DNA of 64,000 nt from Verrucomicrobiaceae bacterium UBA7681 (GTDB lineage: Bacteria > Verrucomicrobiota > Verrucomicrobiia > Verrucomicrobiales > Verrucomicrobiaceae), in contig DLGZ01000080.1 of the NCBI GenBank assembly GCA_002482965.1, forward strand, positions 64,585 through 128,584, read 5' to 3'. The notes beneath the pieces are model-generated. The model was given only the letters and a program-made list of their open reading frames with translations. It had not been told where the DNA came from and ran no database searches. Below are positions 8,866 to 16,628 of the stretch, one piece after another (positions within the stretch are counted from its first letter, which is position 1; each line of letters opens with the position of its first letter). The translations under genes were made by a program, and so were the position numbers.

Positions 8866-10049
8866 CCGTGAAAACCGTCTTGGTATTCATCGCTGCCTGC
8901 CTCGGTGCATCTGCTGCCGATTTCCACATCGAGAACGGCACCGTGCTCACCAGCACAGGTGCCTATCGTTGGGCGCAATCGCGCGCGGCGGTGATTCCAG
9001 GAAATCCGGCGCGTGTGATGATCACCACGCAAGAGTTCGAGAAACAAGGCTCACACGGCTATCGCGACATCTACTCCCTCGAAACCACCGACGGTGCCAT
9101 AACATGGAGCGCACCGCAGCGCATCGAAAGCCTGGGCCGAAAAATGAGTCCGCTCGGCGTTGAGATGGTCATGGGCGATCTCTGCCCGCAGTGGCACGCC
9201 ACCACCCGCACCGTGCTCGTCACCGGCAAAACCTTCGGCTTCCGCAAAGACGCCAAGCCCAACGAAGCCAAGGACGACCGCGCCTACGAGCGCGTGGCCT
9301 ACACCATCTATTCACCCACCAAGAATGAATGGAGCGGCCTCAAAATCATGGCCATGCCGGAGAAGGATCACGCAGGCCATCCCATCATCGAACCCAATGC
9401 AGGCTGCAATCAGCGCTTAGATCTCCCCAATGGCGAGGTGCTGCTGCCCGTGCGTTATCGTGCGGATCCAAAGCTCCGCACCTACACCACCATCGTCGCA
9501 CGTTGCACCTTCGATGGCGAAACGTTGACCTATCGTGAACACGGCTCCGAACTCACCACCGCCGTGATGCGCGGTCTTTACGAGCCATCCATCATCGGCT
9601 TCAAAGGCCGCTACTTCCTCACCATGCGCGGCGAGAAAACCGGCTACGTCGCCCGTGGCACCGATGGCATCAATTACGAGCCCGTCGTCGAATGGAAGTT
9701 CGATGACGGCAAGCCCGTCGGCACCTACTGCACCCAGCAGCACTGGATCACCCATGGCGACGGCCTATATCTCATCTACACCCGCAAAGGTGCCAGCAAC
9801 GACCACGTCTTCCGCCATCGCGCCCCCATCTTCATCGCCAAGGTCGATCCCGATAAACTCCACGTCATCCGTGCCAGCGAACAAATCCTCATGCCCGAGA
9901 CCGGCGTCGATCTAGGTGGTGGCTACGCACCCGTGGATGTGAACGAAAAAGAAACCTGGGTCATCAGCACCGAAATGGCCTTTCCGAAAAATCGCCAGGG
10001 TGAAAACAACCGCATCCTGCTCGCCAAGATCATCTGGAATCAATCATGA
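8859..10049 (+). CDS. Secreted sialidase-like (BNR/Asp-box) beta-propeller protein
   Basis: A 396-residue exported protein with a signal peptide (KTVLVFIAACLGASA followed by AD) and a six-bladed propeller of the sialidase/neuraminidase superfamily. Degenerate Asp-box-like blades can be seen (for example LETTDGAITWSAPQ), and the region YVARGTDGINYEP followed by GTYCTQQHWITHGDGLYLIY is typical of planctomycete/verrucomicrobial members. A clear RIP-type arginine motif is missing, so true sialidase activity is doubtful. A GTG at 8868 is an alternative start that fits the signal peptide better. It overlaps the RraA gene upstream and the next sialidase-like gene (ATGA), so the genes are translationally coupled. 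Confidence 0.8.
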   Translation: MVAVKTVLVFIAACLGASAADFHIENGTVLTSTGAYRWAQSRAAVIPGNPARVMITTQEFEKQGSHGYRDIYSLETTDGAITWSAPQRIESLGRKMSPLGVEMVMGDLCPQWHATTRTVLVTGKTFGFRKDAKPNEAKDDRAYERVAYTIYSPTKNEWSGLKIMAMPEKDHAGHPIIEPNAGCNQRLDLPNGEVLLPVRYRADPKLRTYTTIVARCTFDGETLTYREHGSELTTAVMRGLYEPSIIGFKGRYFLTMRGEKTGYVARGTDGINYEPVVEWKFDDGKPVGTYCTQQHWITHGDGLYLIYTRKGASNDHVFRHRAPIFIAKVDPDKLHVIRASEQILMPETGVDLGGGYAPVDVNEKETWVISTEMAFPKNRQGENNRILLAKIIWNQS

Positions 10050-11188
10050 AAACGCACCTGCTCACCCTCGCCGCAATCTGCGTGGCCAGCCTTGCCATTG
10101 CCGAAGACTATCGCGGCGATGTCAAAGACGTACGCGTCATCCGCCACATGGATCAGCACCCTGGTGCATCCCTCGTCTGGGAGCCCTACATCGCCCTGTG
10201 GAAGCCCAAGCATCTAGTCGTGGCCTACGGGGTCGGCATTCCTGGCAAAACCGATATGGGCAGCATCTACGCCAGCGTCTCCACCAATGACGGCGACACC
10301 TGGAATGAACCGGTGCCCGTCTTTGATCACAACCACTGGCAAGGCGCGATTCACTTTGCCTATGCCAACGCGATTCTCTTCAAGCCCTCGAACCAGGATG
10401 TGATGTGGTGCTACGCCATGCGCTGCCCCATGAACTTCCGCCACAGCGAGGACTCCCAACTTGTTGCTGCCTACAGCGCGGACGGCGGACGCTCATGGAC
10501 TCCCGTCGAGCTCGCCATGCAGTACACCGGTCCGCTGATTGTCGTCGCTGGAATCATGGAAACCGAAGTGAAAGGGCAGAAGCGCTACCTGCTGCCAGCG
10601 CATCGCAATACCCTGCGCAACGATCCCCTCGGTTCACGCGATCAGTTCATGCTCAGCAGCACCAGCCTGCTCGAGTGGAAATTCGAGGGCTACATCCCGC
10701 AGCCCGAAAGCGGCAAGGTTTTCCTGCACGAAGGCGGCATAGCCGTGGGCGATGCCCCCGATGAACTCAAGCTCGTCATGCGCACCGCAAACTGGGAGGA
10801 AAAAGGCGCGCTCGATCCACCGCGTGCCTTCTCCAGCGTGAGCAAGGACGGCGGCAGTACCTGGACACCGGCCAAGCAGGAGCCTGACCTCTGGAATGCG
10901 CGCTCCAAAGGTTTCTTCAGCCGCAATGCCAACGGCAGTCATCTCTACGTCTATAACGATGGCCCTGCCATGCCCGCCAAAGCCGCGCGCTCATCGCTGC
11001 GCTACAAGGTCCGGCCCGCAGGTGGTCAGTGGAGCGAAGAAAAGACCTTCTACGAAGCCGGCATCAAAAACTCCTACCCCACGCTGATTGAAGTCGGCCC
11101 CGGTGACTTTCGCGCCGTCTGGGACAGCGGCACTGCGGACAAAACCCGCACGCACATTCATTTCGGTAAATTCAAACTCAAGCCATGA
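10046..11188 (+). CDS. Secreted sialidase-like (BNR) beta-propeller protein
   Basis: A 380-residue exported protein. Signal peptide MKTHLLTLAAICVASLAIA is followed by a sialidase-superfamily propeller. Asp boxes include STNDGDTWNEPV, SADGGRSWTPVE and SKDGGSTWTPAK, and the C-terminal YPTLIEVGPGDFRAVWDSG is the usual last blade. It overlaps the preceding sialidase-like gene by 4 bp (ATGA), so both are made from one message. No clear RIP-type N-terminal arginine motif is visible. Substrate specificity cannot be inferred from sequence; a secreted glycosidase or glycan-binding role is likely given the neighbours. Confidence 0.82.
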   Translation: MKTHLLTLAAICVASLAIAEDYRGDVKDVRVIRHMDQHPGASLVWEPYIALWKPKHLVVAYGVGIPGKTDMGSIYASVSTNDGDTWNEPVPVFDHNHWQGAIHFAYANAILFKPSNQDVMWCYAMRCPMNFRHSEDSQLVAAYSADGGRSWTPVELAMQYTGPLIVVAGIMETEVKGQKRYLLPAHRNTLRNDPLGSRDQFMLSSTSLLEWKFEGYIPQPESGKVFLHEGGIAVGDAPDELKLVMRTANWEEKGALDPPRAFSSVSKDGGSTWTPAKQEPDLWNARSKGFFSRNANGSHLYVYNDGPAMPAKAARSSLRYKVRPAGGQWSEEKTFYEAGIKNSYPTLIEVGPGDFRAVWDSGTADKTRTHIHFGKFKLKP

Positions 11189-11219
11189 CCGCTGCTGAAC
11201 TCGCTCATTTAATCCCCGC

Positions 11220-12689
11220 ATGAAACCGATCTTGAACCTCGCGCTAGTCTGCCTGTTCGTCCTGCAAAGTGGAGCCTTCGCCCAAGGCCCATCGCCATCA
11301 GACACTGCCTTCGGCCTGCAAGTGCCTGCACCTGGCGCAGATGCTTTCGCAGACGACGTCCTGCAGCAAGCGATCGACAAAGTCTCTTCAGCCGGTGGCG
11401 GCATCGTGATTCTCGGGGCAGGGGACTTCAAACTCTCTCGCAAGGCCGGTGATGAAACCGTGATCATCAAAAGCAATGTCACCCTGCGTGGCCAGGGCTA
11501 TGCCACGCACATCTATCTTGATCCCAAAACGCCGCCCAATCCCCTGCGCTACTTCCCCATGCGCATCGGTTCAGCCAAGGTGCCCGCAAACAACGTGGTG
11601 ATCGAAAACCTTCGCTACACTGGCAACGACAAGCTCATCGGCGGAGGTTCCATCATGGGCTTCAACGCACGGCTGGACGAACCCGAATCAATGCTCCTGT
11701 CCTGCGACAACATCACCGTGCGCAACTGCTGGATCTATGACTCAAAGCAGGCCGCAGGCTGCACCAAACCGGCGTCCAACATGTATCACGCCAAGTACGT
11801 CATTCCCGCCGCAGAAGCCGCCGCCGCCAGCAAGGCTGGAGCAGGCAAGCAGTTTTATGGCCTTCCGGAACGTCAGGAGTCGCAGTTCAAGAACTGGCAG
11901 GTGCATCACAACATGATCGACACCTGCGGCAACAAAGCCGTCGAATTGGCGGAGTGCAACGGCGGCCTCATCGCCGACAATTACATCATCAACTGCGAGG
12001 ACGGACCCCAGGTGATCTTTGGCTCACGCAATGTCCGCATCTGCGACAACCACGTCTTCTTCCTGCGCACCGGCATCAATATCTCCGAGGGATCACACCA
12101 CATCACCGTCACCGGCAACATCGTCGAACCTGTTTCTGGGGTGCGCACAAATCGCTGGGGCGCGTGCCTCCTGTTCCGCACCGAACCTCTGCCTCTCGTG
12201 ACTATCGTTTCCCATGTGACAGTGACTGGAAACGTCTTCCGCAATCAGACTACGGAAACCAAGAGTACGGTGCGGTTTGAGACACGCCCGGAATCCCTCG
12301 GCTGCAAATACGAAGCCATCACCCTGACGGGCAATGTGCTGGATGGAGACATGCATTTTTATGACCGCAGAACTCCCGCAATGACCAAAATGCAGGACAT
12401 CGTCTTCGCCGACAATGTCTGCGAAGGAAAGCTCCTGAATGCACCAGCAAATGAAATGGCCTCCACGCGCATCACCATTCGTGGCAACACGTTTCGCTTC
12501 GCCGGTGGTCAGGTTCTCAAGGCCAGCGGCTGGATCTGGTCGGACAACACGCATTCGGCAGGCACGCTCCAAATCGACAGCGCTGCAAAAGGCAACATCG
12601 TGCGCAACAACGTGACCACGACTGCCATCATCAACTCAGGGAATCAGAACGACACCGCCAGCAACGTCGTCCGTCCCCTTGATCCGTAA
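11220..12689 (+). CDS. Secreted right-handed parallel beta-helix protein
   Basis: A 489-residue protein with signal peptide MKPILNLALVCLFVLQSGAFA. The body is a series of short beta-helix rungs (NVTLRGQGYATHIYL, NNVVIENLRYTGND, NITVRNCWIYDSK, HHITVTGNIVEP), as in pectate-lyase-like folds of polysaccharide lyases and glycoside hydrolases. The entry segment ADDVLQQAIDKVSSAGGGIVILGAGDF matches the usual first-coil start of such enzymes. Catalytic residues cannot be pinned down without a structure. It is 31 bp after the sialidase-like pair and probably the last gene of the regulator-controlled cluster starting at 8122. Confidence 0.82.
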   Translation: MKPILNLALVCLFVLQSGAFAQGPSPSDTAFGLQVPAPGADAFADDVLQQAIDKVSSAGGGIVILGAGDFKLSRKAGDETVIIKSNVTLRGQGYATHIYLDPKTPPNPLRYFPMRIGSAKVPANNVVIENLRYTGNDKLIGGGSIMGFNARLDEPESMLLSCDNITVRNCWIYDSKQAAGCTKPASNMYHAKYVIPAAEAAAASKAGAGKQFYGLPERQESQFKNWQVHHNMIDTCGNKAVELAECNGGLIADNYIINCEDGPQVIFGSRNVRICDNHVFFLRTGINISEGSHHITVTGNIVEPVSGVRTNRWGACLLFRTEPLPLVTIVSHVTVTGNVFRNQTTETKSTVRFETRPESLGCKYEAITLTGNVLDGDMHFYDRRTPAMTKMQDIVFADNVCEGKLLNAPANEMASTRITIRGNTFRFAGGQVLKASGWIWSDNTHSAGTLQIDSAAKGNIVRNNVTTTAIINSGNQNDTASNVVRPLDP

Positions 12690-12828
12690 CGGTGCTGCGG
12701 CCATCGTGCATCTTGCATGATGAATGCGTGCGCATTGCATGAATTTGCACCAAATTTGCGCCGCCAAGATGGAGGTGAACTTGTCTAAGTAATTGGATCC
12801 GAGTCAACTATGTCAAGGATAGTCAGGC

Positions 12829-12843
12829 TGGCATCAGCCCTGC
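12829..12843 (+). promoter_or_regulatory. Possible sigma-54 (-24/-12) promoter
   Basis: TGGCATCAGCCCTGC has the invariant GG and GC dinucleotides at the spacing required by RpoN and agrees with the TGGCA half-site; the -12 element is CTGC instead of TTGC. It lies 34 bp upstream of the first small membrane-protein gene at 12878, a suitable distance. A sigma-54 activator is encoded 5 kb downstream. It is a single site judged by eye, so chance remains possible. Confidence 0.35.
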
Positions 12844-12877
12844 GCTATAAGATGGCGACAAGAAAATCGCCTCCTCT

Positions 12878-13057
12878 ATGACTGGTTCTAATCCATCCCC
12901 CAACATTTCACTGGTTCGCGTTCTGTCGCTCACGCTGGCGACGCTCGCGCTGCTGGTGGCTTTGACCGGGGTGGCGGCTCACGCCTCAATCATCGCATGG
13001 GCAGTGGCGATCATGGCTTTGATCATATTCGAAGCCACCTACCACCTGAAAAACTAA
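12878..13057 (+). CDS. Small two-helix membrane protein
   Basis: A 59-residue open frame starting MTGSNPSPNISLVRVLS and ending YHLKN. It consists almost entirely of two hydrophobic segments (about residues 15-34 and 37-52) and has no charged residues inside them. It is the first of six consecutive very small genes with the same orientation, all encoding membrane proteins or lipoproteins of envelope-stress type, and is spaced 13 bp before the DUF883-like gene. The coding call rests on length, hydrophobic pattern, clean start/stop and context; no family was recognised. Confidence 0.6.
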   Translation: MTGSNPSPNISLVRVLSLTLATLALLVALTGVAAHASIIAWAVAIMALIIFEATYHLKN

Positions 13058-13070
13058 CCCACCTAACATC

Positions 13071-13388
13071 ATGACAACGACTCCTCATATTCTGCATGCA
13101 TTGAACGATACGGCTCAGGACTTTCGTGCGCTGGGTGAAGCTGCCAAGACCGATTTCAAACAGCTTTCACATGACGCTCAGGAACTGGCACAGTCCAAGA
13201 TCATCCGGCCTGGCACCCAATTGGCCAAGGACACCGCTCATCAATTGGAAGTTCAGGCCCGCCGCTCAGTCGAAGTTTCGAAGGAAAAGATCGACCATCT
13301 GCGCGGTTACGTCTCGGAGAATCCAGGCCGTGCACTCGTCGGAGTACTGGCGGGTGGTGTGGTTCTGGGGCTCCTGCTCCGTCGCTAA
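13071..13388 (+). CDS. DUF883 (ElaB/YqjD-like) membrane-anchored protein
   Basis: A 105-residue protein built like the ElaB/YqjD family: a long amphipathic, Lys/Ala/Gln-rich helix (residues about 10-75) and a C-terminal glycine-rich transmembrane helix (NPGRALVGVLAGGVVLGLLLRR). In enterobacteria these proteins bind ribosomes at the inner membrane in stationary phase or under stress. The closing NPGRALVGVLAGGVVLG block is a strong family signature. It is in the small stress-gene cluster between 12878 and 14325. Confidence 0.85.
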   Translation: MTTTPHILHALNDTAQDFRALGEAAKTDFKQLSHDAQELAQSKIIRPGTQLAKDTAHQLEVQARRSVEVSKEKIDHLRGYVSENPGRALVGVLAGGVVLGLLLRR

Positions 13389-13431
13389 GCCAAGGCTCGC
13401 CCTCCTCTCAAATCTTAACCGCAACACCCTT

Positions 13432-13581
13432 ATGATTCAAACTATCGCCATCCTCTTGCTCATCCTTTGGCTGCTGGGTGTGGTTTCGAGCTACACCCTC
13501 AGCGGCTTCATTCACATCCTGCTTGTTGTGGCCGTGGTGCTGGTGCTCGTCCGCATCATCCAAGGCCGCAGTCCGGTCTGA
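13432..13581 (+). CDS. Lmo0937-family (DUF5670-like) small membrane protein
   Basis: A 49-residue protein, MIQTIAILLLILWLLGVVSS, with a second hydrophobic stretch and a short basic tail (VRIIQGRSPV). The pattern LLILWLLGVVSSYTLSG with HILLVVAVVLVLVRII is the hallmark of the tiny lmo0937 membrane protein family found widely as a stress-associated gene. Two transmembrane helices are predicted by eye. Its mechanism is unknown in any organism. It belongs to the same cluster as the DUF883-like and entericidin-like genes. Confidence 0.8.
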   Translation: MIQTIAILLLILWLLGVVSSYTLSGFIHILLVVAVVLVLVRIIQGRSPV

Positions 13582-13625
13582 GCTCACCCACAAACTCCTA
13601 CTGACAAAAGGCACATTCCATTCCT

Positions 13626-13820
13626 ATGAAAACCAACATCACATCCATCGACGACGAAAGCATCGCCCGCAGCACCGGCTTGTCCATCATTGCCATCTCA
13701 GTCCTGCTGATGGCGCTCTCACTGCTGAGTTCCTGCAATACGACACGCGGCTTTGGCCGCGACGTCGAAACTGTGGGCAGCAAAATCGAGCACGCCGCCA
13801 ACAAAGCTTCAGGCAACTGA
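13626..13820 (+). CDS. Entericidin-like small lipoprotein
   Basis: A 64-residue lipoprotein. After a polar N-terminal stretch comes a hydrophobic segment ending in the lipobox LLSSC, then NTTRGFGRDVETVGSKIEHAA, the conserved entericidin A/B core. Entericidins are membrane lipoproteins induced in stationary phase or osmotic stress. The N-terminal extension of about 18 residues before the hydrophobic signal is longer than in enterobacterial entericidins; ATG at 13626 is the only plausible start in this frame. It sits in the small stress cluster. Confidence 0.85.
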   Translation: MKTNITSIDDESIARSTGLSIIAISVLLMALSLLSSCNTTRGFGRDVETVGSKIEHAANKASGN

Positions 13821-13845
13821 GCTTCCCTCCCACTAGTACATCCCA

Positions 13846-13977
13846 ATGAAAAAAAATCTGTCTCCCCTGGTATCGGTCATCGCAGGCATCTGCGTGCTGA
13901 TATTTCCAGCCCTGCTAAACTACGTGGTGGGCATCTATCTCATCCTCACGGGGCTGATGGCTTTTCAGAAAAGCTAA
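13846..13977 (+). CDS. DUF3096-like small membrane protein
   Basis: A 43-residue frame, MKKNLSPLVSVIAGICVLIF, then PALLNYVVGIYLILTGLMAFQKS. The pattern (hydrophobic segment, Pro, LLNYVVGIYLILTG) fits DUF3096, a family of very small two-helix membrane proteins of unknown role. It starts 25 bp after the entericidin-like gene. Confidence comes from the family-like pattern and cluster context. Confidence 0.75.
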   Translation: MKKNLSPLVSVIAGICVLIFPALLNYVVGIYLILTGLMAFQKS

Positions 13978-14058
13978 CAGCCCGCATTGCCTCTCCCCCC
14001 CCAAACCTAAACCGCGGAAGCAATTCCGCCAAAAAAACCCCAAACCTTCTCAACCATT

Positions 14059-14325
14059 ATGAACACTCAGCATAAACGTATTCAATCCTTCTTCGCGGCC
14101 AGCCTGTCCCTCATCTTGGGGCTCTCCCTGCTGCTGGTCGTGAGTTGCGGCGATAAAAAACCTGCCGCTAAACCAACCATGGGCGAAAAGATCGAGAACA
14201 AGATCGATGACGCCCTGGATCGCCGCCCCGGTGAACCCGTCCTTGATGCCATTGAGGACGCATCCAAAGACGCCAAGGAAGTGAAGACCGCCGTCCAGGA
14301 GGCGGTTAAAGATGCCACCAAGTGA
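14059..14325 (+). CDS. Small lipoprotein with charged helical tail
   Basis: An 88-residue lipoprotein. The signal segment ends in the lipobox LVVSC, followed by a Lys/Ala/Pro linker and then a charged, helix-forming tail (GEKIENKIDDALDRRPGEPV followed by DAIEDASKDAKEVKTAVQEAVKDATK). It is similar in style to entericidins and to YtxH/DUF883-like envelope stress proteins but longer. It is the last gene of the small stress cluster and is followed by a strong hairpin. Confidence 0.75.
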   Translation: MNTQHKRIQSFFAASLSLILGLSLLLVVSCGDKKPAAKPTMGEKIENKIDDALDRRPGEPVLDAIEDASKDAKEVKTAVQEAVKDATK

Positions 14326-14340
14326 GCTGGCGTCTCCACG

Positions 14341-14374
14341 GGTCCTGATGGCGAAAGGGTTCGTCATCAGGACC
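14341..14374 (+). terminator. Strong stem-loop at the end of the small stress cluster
   Basis: Arms GGTCCTGATG (14341-14350) and CATCAGGACC (14365-14374) pair perfectly. The stem continues inward through a G/T wobble and CGAA/TTCG, giving a 15-pair stem with an AGGG loop. It begins 15 bp after the stop of the lipoprotein gene and ahead of the histidine kinase start at 14429. The downstream tract is only moderately T-rich (ATTCGTTT), so it could terminate transcription or act as an attenuating or RNA-stabilising hairpin. Confidence 0.6.
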
Positions 14375-14428
14375 AGATTCGTTTAAAGCAGGGATCCTTG
14401 GCCAGACAATCACCTCCCCCGACTCAGT

Positions 14429-16579
14429 ATGTTCCGCTCATGGCATGGCTTGTTTCTGATTTTTTCCTCGTCCATGACGTTGCTGGTCATGGCAAGCATG
14501 GCCTACAGCGGCAGGATCGCACGGGAAGGAACCCAAATCGTGGAGCATTCCGGGGTGGTCATCGATAATTTGCTCGTGCTGCGCGCCGTGGTGTCAGAAG
14601 CCGAATCAGCGGTGCATTCGTTCTACATTTTGGGCGAAATCACAGGGGCCGATTCACTCGGGAAGACCCAATTGGAAACAAGCAGGCTTCTGGACACATT
14701 GCTGAAATTAACTCATGACAATGAAACCCAGCTGCGGCAGCTCAAGGGCGTGCAGCAACTGGTCACAGACCGCCTAGCCGCGCTGACCCAGTTGACTTTG
14801 GTCAAGCCTGGTGCCGAGGGCGATGATGCAAGGCGGAGCGTCTTCAGCAAGGGCAACGCAACCATGAAGAAGCTGCTCAAGAGCATTGATGAGTGCGTGC
14901 GGCATGAGCGTGAGCTCTACCTCGCTCGTGATCAGCAGGCGCAGCAGGAGTTTCGCAAGCAGACCTTCACCAGCATCGGTGGTCTGATCCTCGCCGTCGC
15001 GACTGGGCTGGCCAGCCTGCTTTTTCTACAGCGCAGTCATCGTGAAACGCTCCGAGGCATGGAAATGGAGCAGGCCGTTGAACGGGCGAAGCAGGCCGAC
15101 CTCCAGAAGTCGCAGTTCCTGGCAAACATGAGCCACGAAATTCGCACACCCATGAATGCTATTCTGGGTTTCACAGACCTGCTGAATGGAATCATCACCG
15201 AGCCTCGGGCGCTCAATTACTTGAAATCCATCGAGAGCAGCGGGCATGCCCTGCTGGAACTGATCAATGAGATTCTCGACATCTCACGAGTGGAAGCAGG
15301 CAAACTCGAACTGCGTCTGGAGCCGACCAATGTGAGTGAGATCGTGGATGGCGTGGCCATCATGCTGAAACAGCAGGCGCTCGACAAAGGGATCTATCTG
15401 GAAACGAAGATCCGGGGGGCCATACCGCCGTTTTTGGATCTCGATCCGCTGCGCCTGCGTCAGGTGCTGGTGAATCTCGTGACGAATGCCGTGAAGTTCA
15501 CTCGTCGCGGGGGTGTGAAGGTGCTGCTGGATGCCGTTCAGGCCGAAGACGAAAAATGGAATTTGATGATCAAGGTCACGGATACCGGGGTGGGGATTTC
15601 AGAGGAAGACCACGAGAGAATTTTTTCACCGTTTGAACAGGTCTCTGCAGTCAGCCGAAGTGGCGCACAAGGCACCGGCCTCGGACTGAGCATTACCCGA
15701 AAATTGGTTGAACTGATGCAAGGCAGGATCCTGCTGGAGAGTGCGCCGGGGGCCGGCTCAGAATTCACCGTTTTGCTTTCTGGAATTTCGGTCAGTGAAA
15801 AGCATGCAGGTGCACCCAGCAGCCGTCAGGCAGATTTCAATCAGTTGCGTGCGGCAACGATTCTGGTGGTGGATGACAACCCCACCAACCGTGAGTTGCT
15901 GGCCGGTTTTTTCCATGGATCGCATCATGAGCTGCTCTTCGCTCAAGACGGCATCGAAGCACTGGAAGTCGCACGGCATGCCAAGCCGGATGTGATTCTC
16001 ATGGACATCCGCATGCCACGCATGGATGGCAAGTGGGCGCGGCAGATCCTGCGTGAGGATGAGCGCACCAATGCCATCCCTGTCATCGCTCAGACAGCAT
16101 CGTCTGCACCTGGTGAAGCCGATCTGCTGAAGCAGATGTTCAATGGCTACCTGCGCAAGCCCTTCAGCCCTTTGGATCTCTTCCATGAACTGGAGCCCGT
16201 CATTGGCCATGCCACACTGCGGCATGTGATGGCCAATCCTGTGATGACGGTCAACGAGACGATGCCTGTTTCGGTGCTGGAATCACTCGATGCCCACACC
16301 TCAGCCACATGGCCGGGACTGGCCGTGCGGCTGAAAAAGATGGCCAAAGAAGACGTGAAGCGTTTTCTGGAGACCTATCCGATGCGTGAGATCGCTGCGT
16401 TCGCCGGCGACTTGCAGGTGCTTGCGGCACGCTACGACTGCCCCCCACTCAGCCGCTATGCCAGCGCTCTCGTTACCGCAGCGGAATGCTTTGAACTGGA
16501 GCAGGTGGAGCGGCTGCTCGGTGAGTTTTCCAATGTCGCCCACAAAATCACCGGCGAAACGGACGCAGCTCGCGGATGA
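14429..16579 (+). CDS. Membrane hybrid sensor histidine kinase with receiver domain
   Basis: A 716-residue kinase. A transmembrane helix at about residues 8-26 and a second at about 180-200 flank a periplasmic, largely helical sensor of CHASE3-like character. HisKA has the phosphoacceptor H236 in FLANMSHEIRTPMNA. HATPase has the N box LVNLVTNAVKFT, then DTGVGI and GTGLGLSI. A receiver domain has VVDDNPTNRELL, phosphoacceptor D526 in VILMDIRMPRMDG and the Lys of YLRKPF. The last 110 residues are helical like an HPt module but show no obvious phosphoaccepting His. It lies at the head of a three-gene signalling group and directly after the small stress-protein cluster, which it may control. Confidence 0.92.
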   Translation: MFRSWHGLFLIFSSSMTLLVMASMAYSGRIAREGTQIVEHSGVVIDNLLVLRAVVSEAESAVHSFYILGEITGADSLGKTQLETSRLLDTLLKLTHDNETQLRQLKGVQQLVTDRLAALTQLTLVKPGAEGDDARRSVFSKGNATMKKLLKSIDECVRHERELYLARDQQAQQEFRKQTFTSIGGLILAVATGLASLLFLQRSHRETLRGMEMEQAVERAKQADLQKSQFLANMSHEIRTPMNAILGFTDLLNGIITEPRALNYLKSIESSGHALLELINEILDISRVEAGKLELRLEPTNVSEIVDGVAIMLKQQALDKGIYLETKIRGAIPPFLDLDPLRLRQVLVNLVTNAVKFTRRGGVKVLLDAVQAEDEKWNLMIKVTDTGVGISEEDHERIFSPFEQVSAVSRSGAQGTGLGLSITRKLVELMQGRILLESAPGAGSEFTVLLSGISVSEKHAGAPSSRQADFNQLRAATILVVDDNPTNRELLAGFFHGSHHELLFAQDGIEALEVARHAKPDVILMDIRMPRMDGKWARQILREDERTNAIPVIAQTASSAPGEADLLKQMFNGYLRKPFSPLDLFHELEPVIGHATLRHVMANPVMTVNETMPVSVLESLDAHTSATWPGLAVRLKKMAKEDVKRFLETYPMREIAAFAGDLQVLAARYDCPPLSRYASALVTAAECFELEQVERLLGEFSNVAHKITGETDAARG

Positions 16580-16628
16580 CGTGAAAACTTGCCTGTGATA
16601 AATTTTCCCACTGCAACCGAGCCCGAAT

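Noticed and set aside
8859..11188. Calling the first two propeller proteins true sialidases
   Set aside because: Neither shows the RIP-type arginine motif or a clear set of catalytic segments; only the fold is supported.
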